DNA from: Trichomonas vaginalis G3
Taxonomy: Eukaryota > Parabasalia > Trichomonadida > Trichomonadidae
Direction: 5' to 3'
Assembly (NCBI RefSeq): GCF_026262505.1
Contig: NC_067208.1
Location: 15,509,962-15,573,961 of the forward strand
DNA length: 64,000 bases
This document shows, in pieces, positions 55,171 to 64,000 of this stretch. The translations under genes and the position numbers were made by a program. The notes under the pieces are model-generated. The model did no database searches. It saw only the letters and a program-made list of their open reading frames with translations, and was not told where the DNA came from. The stretch's first letter is position 1. Every line of letters begins with the position of its first letter.

Positions 55171-58100
55171 ATGCCACGTAAGCTACGTAAGAATATACGT
55201 AAAGGAAGAGAAGCATTGAAACATCCAATAGTAAAACTAACACCACAACAACAGTTGCAACAACAAATTATGAATGACCCACTATGTTGCAACAAATGTC
55301 AAGCAACCCTATGCTTTTAAACCGAGTTATTGTGCACAGAGTGGAGGTTTAAGAGCGGCACTTTAGCGAAAATGGCAGGCTATGGTGGAGCTGCAGACGG
55401 AACAGCAATAACCCTCAAAGTCAAATGAATTTGAGTTCACTCAAAAATCAAATAACAGATGTCAAAAAGTCAAACATAGACATACAGAAGCAAATAAGTG
55501 AAAACGAAAAAGAAACTAGAATATGACAGACACACAAAGAAACTCAATGAGTTAAACGTAGAGAAAAAGAAGAAAAAGAACAACTGAAAGAACTAAGTAC
55601 AGAGGAATATGCAAAAAAAGTGCAGAAAAAGCAGCAGAAGTAGCAAAAATGGAACAAGATGTTGTAAATTTGAAAAACCATACTACTAATATAAAGTACT
55701 GAAAGATGAAGAGAATAACAAAAGCCCTGAAGACATTATGTGTAGCGATGATAAAAAAAAAGAAGTTGAAGCAAATGTAAGGCAGAAAAACTTTTACAGT
55801 TGCAAAACCAAACCGTACAGTATGAAAACTTAGCACAAGAAAGTAAAAATAACGACGCAGCCATGCAAAAGGCAATGAAAAGCGCAGAAATATATAAAAA
55901 GCTAACAATGACTGGTTAGATGCCCAAGCCAACGCTAAAGCAGCCCAGCTTATAGGGTCAATAAGGACAAAAATACAAGCGGATGAAGATAGTTCAAATG
56001 AAGCTTTAACAAATGCTGACTTTAAGAAACGCTTTCGAAGCTCTTCATAGTAAGGTGAAACAAGTGAACGACTTCTCATCTGGAAAGAAACTGAAGTCTG
56101 AAGGTTTCGACAAAGAGTTAAGAGAAGTAGCAACAAAATATGACGAAAATAACAGATGCAGCAACGAGACAGGCAGTTCAAAGTGCCTATGACGCCGTTA
56201 GAGCAACTGTTGTGGAAAGTCAAGAAAAAGAGTTACAACAGACCAAAACAGACCTAGTAAATGCTTTCTTAAGAACGAAAAGTCAGGTAGGCACTTACGC
56301 TGCAGATGGAACATATGTGCCAGCTGGTGGAACTTATATACCACCAAACCTCCAGAGAAAGCACCTGCACCAGGACTACCTAGAAACATTTACATCGTCA
56401 CATGGACACAGACACAGGCATGCACCAAAACCAACACAACAACCAACACAAACAACCAACACAACAACCAGCACAACAACCACCTCCACAACCAGCACAA
56501 CAACCAACAGTTCAAAACCCTGCACAACAACAACCACAAACAGAGCAAGGACATAAAAAGAAGTAGAGAACAAGGAAACAGAATTCTTAAAAATGCTTAA
56601 AGAAGAGTGTGGTTCCAGATACTGTTGACTTTAGTGACAGATATAAAGAAGCTATTGGAAAGTTCAAGGATGGAAATACTGACCCGAACCTATTTAGCTT
56701 TATGGCTCAGCACCAAAACGATATAATCTCAAACCTGGAAAATACAAGTCGCTAAGGATATGATTTAATAGCATATCATCCAAATGACATGGATGAATTT
56801 ACTCGAGATATTTGATGTCAGAGCTAAATGACAATTCAACTTTCGTCATGAAACGCGTAAAAAATAGAGACGGAACGAAAGAACAAAGCTTATGAATGCG
56901 GATGACGTAGATAGGGAAATTGTTAAAAACGGTCTCGGATATATGAAATGCCAGCAGATGAGTACAAGAACTCCACAGGAAGAAATAGTTCAGATACAAC
57001 CAGACATGGAAGAAATAGTTCAGCAACAACAGCTAGAAGAGCCTGAAGGAAACGAACAAGTCACTCCTTTGGAAACTAACTTCACAGAACTAATGAAGAT
57101 TTGGAACAGCCGAAAAATCTTGACCCTCAACAAGAGCATGAGGTGAATGGAATCTTTCCAAGAGTCTAAGAAAGTTCGGCTGACATAGTAGAAGAATATC
57201 GAAAAATGTTTGCCGACATACAAAAGAACTCCAACACCAGATATGAAAAATATTCAGCATAGAATGGAAGAACTGAAAAAAATGTACACAAATACAACAA
57301 CCCTTTTACTTACGAGCATTTAACGTTCAATCTTCGGATGAACTCGTGAAAATAAAAGGTTAAATTTCAAGAAAAACATATAGAAATGAAACATTGTTTA
57401 AAGTTCATTCAGAACCTAACCAAGATGGAAACAAACCTACTTTTGTTTCTGCAGACGATGGAACTACAATGAGATGGGGTCATAAAGCTAACCCGGATAG
57501 GTGTTCATAAACTTACAACCTCAATTCCAAGAAGTTGTAGACGCAATGGAAGTCAATGGTGAACCAGATATAGCTGGTATTTTAAGCGCGGCTTTAATGC
57601 CATGAAAGATATGAAACATGCAGATATTTTGGACCAGTATGAAATGAACATGGCTGATGGAAATATAACACCTGACGTTCTAGAACATTTATCTCAAAGA
57701 ACTACACAGAACCATAGAGATGGTATATTTGGTGAAGAGTTTAGAAAGAAAGTTAGGGAGAGCGAAGAAGAGAACCTATTGTACATGACCTTGCAAACGA
57801 AATTTACAAAATGTCATAAAAACTTACTTTGCAGACAATGAACTGAGAAGGGATGAATATTTAAGAAAACTCAAATGGACAGTACCAAATGAAATGTTAG
57901 TATTGAAAAACATGTTCCTTGACAAAATAAAACCAACTACAGAAATAAATGACGCAAGACTGAAAGATTGGGTAAAAGCTTCCATTCACAAAAGATATAG
58001 TTGAACAGAAAGAAAACCAGAATGGCTACAAAAACATATATTTGGAAACGAGCAATATTCCATATGGACAGGCACTGTTTGAAGAGCTTGAACCGGAAAC

Positions 58101-58355
58101 TCAGGAAAGAGTCATGCAAACAATACGCGAAGACTCAAATACAGACTATGACAACTCTTTCTAGGATATAGGTTACCTGAAGATGGGCGACCAGAGCCAA
58201 AAGCAAAAAGGACATGGGAAATTTGCAACATACTAGATGAACAAAATGCAAAGATGCAACAACTCAAGCAGAGGGCAATGAAGAAAAAGAAGAGTTAAAA
58301 ACTCAGTCAGGAAGAAAGTAAAGCTTGGTCCACGTGGGTTCTATTATGTATATAA
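55171..58355 (+). pseudogene. Large Q/P-rich coiled-coil virion-type protein (Polinton D)
   Basis: Third copy of the gene at 9265-12714, with a shorter GGTYI segment and another arrangement of the QQPTVQNPA tract. The copy is broken, many breaks. Confidence 0.55.
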
Positions 58356-58387
58356 ATCCAACTATTCTATATTTTTACCCATATGAA

Positions 58388-59974
58388 ATGTACGCCGCTC
58401 AGAATATAACGCCAACAGTTTTGGATGCTATGAATGGAAATGTTTCCGAATGGTATAACGATGCGACAATGCCATTAGAAGGTCAGAAATAGTTCCTGGA
58501 ACTTACGAATATACAACTGCTGTTCTTATGGAAACGTAGGTGAGTTTGGAGAAGGTTTCTACAACAGTAGATATTGCATGCGACAGGTTTCATATATTTC
58601 TATTGACAACTCTTTCTTATACGTGGAACAAGACATTGAAATAAAACCTTCTGCCAAGTTGTCTGACAAGAAAGTTGCAATGGAATTTTCTATGTCGGAT
58701 ACCAATATGCTCCAGAAGTTTTCATGGGATATAAGATATATTCTAACTCTGACTTAGTTCAAACAGTAACATGGGCAAACTATGAATGGTTCGCTTTGAG
58801 AAACTCAGTACAACCACAAGCTAGAGAACAAACAGACCAGTATGCAACTATTGAGAAAATAAGAAGACTTGACCCTAACGTTCCAGGAGTTTATGTTAAC
58901 CTTTCTGGACAAACTGCAGCAGCAGTAACCAAAGTAAAACTGAAACTTAGAGTTCCTTTGTCATCTTTCCTCATCTTCAGGTTTTTAAGATACTTGCCAA
59001 ACTGGGCAGGAAAAATTTCTATCGAACTTACTCCAAGCAAAAATAACTTAGTCATTGCACCAACACAAGACCCATTCACTCTTACAGACGTAAAGGGAAC
59101 AAATCAAACGTCATTCGCCGAATTTTGCAAAGACAAAGTTGACTTAGACTTTGGTTTCTCAAACCTCAACACTGAAGTAAACTATTATTTCAATGCTGCG
59201 GAACTGCTGGGACCCAGTTAAGTTCACATGCGAAAATTTGAATGCAAGAGAATAGAAAGCAGACTTGCAGTCTATATGTTGGACCCAGATATTTCAAATG
59301 CTTTAGCTGCCAAATATATTGCAGTTCCACTTATGTTCCCTATACACCAAATATCTGTCAAAGACTTTGCAGGTGAAGTTGGAAACCAAAGTGCTGACCC
59401 AGGTGCAAGAACAGATATTGCCTTAACAACTGCAATGAAACATGCAGATACTATGTTTGTACTGTTCAGACGAACTATAAATGACTATTCTTGCTTCTAC
59501 AACCCTGTATTAAATACCATATAAACATAGATGCAAATACTATCCAAGAGAAAATATTCCACAGTTGAGGATATGAGGTCATACAACTTGACATTAGATG
59601 CTATGAACTTAACAACAACTTCACAACAACCATTAACCCTGAAATGCAAAGTTCTATTATGCCATATGTGAAAGTATGGACTCATACAGGAGGTCAAAAA
59701 ATCAATATACAAATGGAGACCGTTCAAACTTTGGCTTGGCATTCCATTTGCTGACCAGAAGACTTTATGGTGGTATTTCAACTGTTGGTACTACAAAATA
59801 CAATATACTGGTGACAGAGACGTCCAGATGAACTGAAAGCAAAGAAGTTTACAAAACCAATACACTTTCACGGAAGATGCTCTTTTGAAAATTCGTTCGA
59901 TGAAACCTGCTGGGGCTCCTCAGATTGGCATAACGACAGCTTCCATCGAGCAGATTTTGGCAGCAGGTCAGTAA
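58388..59974 (+). pseudogene. Major capsid protein (Polinton D)
   Basis: Copy of the capsid gene that is whole at 7625-9232, with the same leader and the same antisense overlap at its 3' end. The middle third is very similar to A. The copy is broken, many breaks. Confidence 0.7.
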
Positions 59975-60289
59975 GTTGTTCTTGAACTGACTTCTCTCCG
60001 TCAAATATTGACAGTACGCCAGTTTTGACATAAAATTGTATTATAAACTTTCCTTTAGAAATATCGGTCAGTTTTGTTGTTATATTTTTGTCTGCTTCAA
60101 GAACTTTCACCATTTCGGTTATACCAACTTTCTTTGCTTTATGAAAATATTTTGTTCAGCAAAGACTGCTATTCTATAACATTTTCCATTGTTTGTGTAA
60201 AAAAGAACTATTCTGTCAATGTATTTGTATTGTTTGTGTGTGTAAACTTTGTTCTGCTTCAATTCGAAGAGATACTCGAATACGTCCAT
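59868..60289 (-). pseudogene. Unknown protein convergent with capsid gene (Polinton D)
   Basis: Copy of 7312-7731; overlaps the capsid gene antisense and shares a 20-bp divergent spacer with the gene at 60,310. The copy is broken. Confidence 0.45.
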
Positions 60290-60309
60290 CTTTTTATTCT
60301 AAAAGTAAA

Positions 60310-60886
60310 ATGTCATTTTCCGAAAAATAGAAGCGTAAGTGTTTCAAAAGGTTTAATGGCGGTGGCAGATGTGAAGTTAAAATTCACCAACTCAAACAAA
60401 CAGTCAAAGTGTTTTGTCAATGTCAAAGAAAGAGATGTGAAGTGGGGAAACCATACGAAGACCAAGATGGTATAACAATAGTTCCTGTAAAAGAACCAAC
60501 ATACCCTGAGTTAGCAGAGACTAAGTTCTGTTGCAGATATTCGAAACGACTACCAACAACTTAAAGACAAACTTAAAACTCAGGAGAAGATTTGTCAAGC
60601 TTTAGGTATAAATGTTAAACTTGTCGAACACAACCCTGTAAAAGTGAACTCATATGTCATCGCACCTCATGAAGTTTTGAAAGAACTATTGAAACTTTTG
60701 ACAGAGGCAGACGATATAAACATCAAAGAAATAGAACCCGACATTAGTTGCTGGTGTGTTTCATATAATGTCATTGACAAGATATACGTTATGAAAGGAG
60801 GTGAAACAGTTGAACTAAAAGTATAGTTCCCAGACGTCATAAAAATTATTGACGACCACAACATTTCATTAAAATTTATTTGCTAA
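60310..60886 (+). pseudogene. Unknown capsid-block protein (Polinton D)
   Basis: Copy of the 193-residue gene at 6712-7293. The copy is broken, several breaks. Confidence 0.45.
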
Positions 60887-60890
60887 GTAA

Positions 60891-61689
60891 ATGGCAGAAG
60901 ATATAATGGTTTATACTATTACGACTAAAAACCCTGAGTCATATAATTCTATAACAACAAACTTACAAAGTCCTCAAGGACGATATTGTAAACTAACCTT
61001 AAACACAATGACGACTAAAGCCTGTTTTGCTCTTTGACACCAGAAGACTTATGTTGTGAATGGTAAAAAATACTCCTTTGAAGATACTTACTCAGATATA
61101 CACCAACAGGTTTGTTGACTTATTTAATACTTTAAGGACGGAGTAACATGTGCTGCAACTAGAGCAGGTTTCATTATGTTGGATGTCCGACTGAGTTTAC
61201 TATAAACAATATGAGCTATAATACAAAACTTATATCTGGTTTTACTACCAACAGTTTCCATAAACAGGAAAAGGTGTCATACAAGTTTGTCTGTTCCATT
61301 GACTTTAAGTACACCTATTTTATATATTGTTTCAAACTTAGGTTCAAAGTGCTATTCGAATGTCGACAGAAACTACTATGACCAAAAGATACTCATGCGT
61401 ATAAACAACACATTCTCTGCTGGTTTGCCTATTGTTCATTCGAATGCAGAGTTTTCAGCTTTAGTAAACTCAAACACTTTAGCAAACATAAACTTAACCT
61501 TAGTTGAGCAAACTTTGTTTCCTGTAAAACTTTTATGTCCTATGTATTTGTCAATGACGGCAGAAAGTTTCGAATTGGAAGATGCAACTGGTGAAAGTAT
61601 TGTATTACAAAGAACAACTTCAACAACAAATAGCTCAAGAACAACAAATGCAACAAATGGAACAAATGCAACAACAAAGTCAAGAATAA
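60891..61689 (+). pseudogene. Candidate minor capsid (penton-type) protein (Polinton D)
   Basis: Copy of 5912-6707, following the previous gene by 4 bp without the small extra gene found in B. The copy is broken, several breaks. Confidence 0.42.
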
Positions 61690-61715
61690 AAAAAATATTT
61701 TTTATTTTTATAAAA

Positions 61716-62941
61716 ATGTACAGAATAGAGTTTTCAGATTTTTATGACTTCCAAGCATTCAGAAATATGTGTCCATTTCGAGACTATAACAAAGCAGTCG
61801 AGAATTTGAAACGTTTAGTCATTTATGTCGACTCTGCCCCAAATGTTATGTTATGAAAGAATGGGATTTGTCTTTAACAAACCTAAAGCAACAATAGTTT
61901 CAGAACAAGAATGTAGACAGAAACTTAAGAAAATAAAAGTCGCCAAGTTGGAATGAAGATGTAGATCTCTGGGATATCTTATTGTCAAGTAGAAGATTTT
62001 TCAGTTCGAGGTAAAAGTTCTATACACCTTCTCCAAAACTTCTATTCTATCTTCACTGGATATAAATACGAACAAGTAGAATGGAAAGAAAATATTATAG
62101 AAGCTTGGTTAGACCATGTCAAAGAAATTATATGCAATGGAAACGAAAGAGTCTATGAGTATATCTTATGTTGGTTGCAAACATCTTACAACATCCAAGT
62201 GCTAAAAATGAAACTGCTCTCATTATAATTGGAAAACAAGGAACTGGAAGAACACTTTCTTTACAGATATCTTATGCAAACTGTTAGAGGGCTATTCGAA
62301 CCCTAATATGACAAACTTAGAAAACATCTGCGGTAAATTTAACTCTTCAATAGAGAATATGAAACTTATAGTTTGCAATGAACTTCAAAGTATAGATACA
62401 ACAAAAGTTTTTGAACTCAGATGCTTTGAAGAGTCTTATAACAGACAAAGTTGGAGTTGTTGAAAGAAAATATAAAGACCAAAGAGTTTGTGAAAATGTT
62501 GCAAACTTCATTATGTTTTCAAACAATGCTGTTCCGATGAAGTTAGAAAGTTCTGACAGAAGATATGTAGTTGTCAGAACGTCAGATCCCATATGCAAGA
62601 TACAGAATATTTTGACGACTTAGCAGAAACTTTGACACCTAACTTTTACAACCACTTGTTCTCATATTTCATGACATTAGATATTTCAAAGTTCAATCCA
62701 AGAAAAATTCCACATACCGAAGAAAGACAAACATTGTTAGAAGCAAACAAGAGTGTATATGAACTGTTCATAGAAGAAAGCGACTTTGTGTCATTAGATG
62801 AAAGGTCATTGTACAGATTCGTATAAAAAGTATTGTCAAGAATATGGTTATATGACAGCTTCTAACGAACATTCTTGGCAAATGTCAAAAACTTTTAGAT
62901 GTTCAGAATGGCGTATAACAAAGAAAAATTTTTCTGAGTAA
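61716..62941 (+). pseudogene. SF3/D5-type replicative helicase (Polinton D)
   Basis: Copy of 21,864-23,098 with the same TTTTTATAAAAATG leader; the motif C-like and arginine-containing regions are recognisable. The copy is broken, many breaks. Confidence 0.72.
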
Positions 62942-62975
62942 ATTTAAAAAAAACTTTTTTTATCCGATAGAAAAG

Positions 62976-63395
62976 ATGACGAAATATATTTCAGTAAATA
63001 AGTACATGACAGAAGTCAAAGAAGACTAGACCCATTCGCTTATTTGAATGTTTACTTCTACAATTTTGAAAAGTCTACATTCAGCAAAGTTTGGAACATC
63101 GAACCAGTTAAGTTTGCTATTGTGACTAAAAATGGTGCGAAATTTGAAGACTTAGACATAGAAGGTTTGTTAGCAGTCAAGAGAAAATTTTGACAGAAGG
63201 TTCTCAAACCTTAAAGAAGGCAAAGCATACAAACTTGTTATACCTTATGAACCAAAGAAAGCAGACGACTATGAATATTATGAGTCTAAAGATAGTTGAA
63301 GTTCAAGGTAAGTTGGGTAAAAAGATTTTAGAGTCTAACCGGTGTTTGCTCCTAAAGAGGAAGAGAACATTGACATTGACCCAGAAATGTTCTAA
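62976..63395 (+). pseudogene. Candidate ssDNA-binding protein (Polinton D)
   Basis: Copy of 23,137-23,556, with the acidic DIDPEMF end coded in the DNA. The copy is broken, a few breaks. Confidence 0.48.
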
Positions 63396-63410
63396 AAATA
63401 AAATTTATTT

Positions 63411-63864
63411 TTACATGTCAAATTTCTTTTTCTCTGGTTCAGGTTCTTTCTTCTCTTCTTCTACTTTCTTTTCTTTCTTTTCTTTTCTTTTCTCTCTTCT
63501 TCTTTTCTGGTGGAGTTATGTCAAATTCTCAGAACCATATTTTTTGTAAAAGTTCTTTGTCCTTTAATAGCTCTTCTATTCTGTTTTCTATTTCATCTTC
63601 AAGAACAGTGCATGTGTCTTCTTTGCATTCTAAGAATTGTTGGACTTCATCTCTCCAAGAGGCGTCATCTCTGTCAAAAGTCTGTCATTGACAAATTTAA
63701 GACTTCTCTGCCTAATGTTTTATGGTTCTTGTCATATTCCCAGAAACAGAACTTTAAACAAACATTCACCTTTCTTGTTTACAACTATGTAAGATTTTAT
63801 GGTCGACAGATGTTTTGCTGTCAAAAAGCTTGTCTCGAATATAGATAGCGAAATCGCTAGACAT
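63411..63864 (-). pseudogene. Unknown protein with K/E-rich tail (Polinton D)
   Basis: Copy of 3729-4172 and 23,573-24,031, convergent with the preceding gene and divergent from the ATPase across 36 bp. The copy is broken, several breaks. Confidence 0.48.
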
Positions 63865-63900
63865 TTTCTAAAAGATAAAAATTTTAATTTTTCTAAAAAT

Positions 63901-64000
63901 ATGTTAGAAAAAAGTTTGCTGACATTGACAAGAAATTTGAGAATTGTTTAAACAAGAACAAGAGGAAGTTAAAAAATGCTCAGATAAAGCCTATACATGA
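63901..64000 (+). pseudogene. Packaging ATPase, 5' end only (Polinton D)
   Basis: First 100 bases of the gene described at 24,068-24,949 (MLEKK start); the rest lies beyond the window. Confidence 0.6.

Larger units (their letters stand above)
53590..64000 (+). mobile_element. Polinton/Maverick copy D (right part outside window)
   Basis: Same family and gene order as the left third of B, from the terminal hairpin to the start of the packaging ATPase, where the window ends. Compared with B it has an additional gene (53,673-54,701) and about 0.5 kb of extra end sequence before the large gene. It is heavily broken, several dozen breaks, yet base substitutions relative to B are few, so it is young or poorly resolved rather than old. 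Confidence 0.9.

Noticed and set aside
1-64000. tRNA, rRNA or spliceosomal introns
   Set aside because: No tRNA-like or rRNA-like stretch noticed, and no GTATGT...ACTAACACACAG intron signals were seen in the host genes.

Overview
The window looks like an AT-rich protist nuclear genome, most likely Trichomonas vaginalis. The evidence is the density of Maverick/Polinton-type virus-like DNA elements, intronless genes, and host-type initiator motifs (TCAYWW) a few bases before two start codons. This naming is inference; no database was available.

Most of the window is four Polinton copies, treated here as fossils. Polinton A (1 to about 13,809) enters from the left edge with its core genes on the minus strand. 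Polinton B (14,784-40,293) has both ends, a 6-bp flanking duplication (TAATCA) and about 25.5 kb of sequence. Polinton C (about 45,090-50,394) is only the right third of an element. Polinton D (about 53,590 to past the right edge) repeats the left third of B. All four are broken: roughly ten breaks in the visible part of A, about twenty in B, about fifteen to twenty in C and several dozen in D. The copies are otherwise very similar, so they are young.

The shared morphogenesis and replication block (A and D complete or nearly so, B complete) runs: large Q/P-rich coiled-coil protein, major capsid protein, a small convergent gene, two capsid-side genes, SF3/D5-type helicase, a candidate ssDNA-binding protein, a small K/E-rich protein, and a packaging ATPase. 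After the ATPase A and B differ completely. A carries small unknown genes and a P/Q-rich gene. B carries repeat arrays, three KilA-N-like genes and a gene flanked by perfect 51-bp inverted repeats. B and C then share the right block: (B only) HNH endonuclease and protein-primed-type DNA polymerase B; (both) integrase, a phage-like fibre, small amphipathic proteins and a Dam/D12-class adenine methyltransferase at the terminus. All ends carry an imperfect GC-rich hairpin next to an A or T run.

Between the Polintons lie: 13,810-14,777, host DNA with a degraded ORF; 40,300-45,087, host DNA plus a DDE transposon whose inverted ends are arrays of about 121-bp repeats (9 units left, about 15 right); and 50,395-53,589, a host gene for a tail-anchored protein and a decayed SAMHD1-like HD-domain gene.

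The observations most worth pursuing are the IR-bounded cassette and palindrome-rich accessory zone of B (27.0-30.45 kb), an in-frame palindromic repeat inside a KilA-N gene, 18-bp divergent promoters with a TTTTTAY motif, the methyltransferase that straddles the terminal-repeat boundary, and the repeat-array ends of the DDE transposon.
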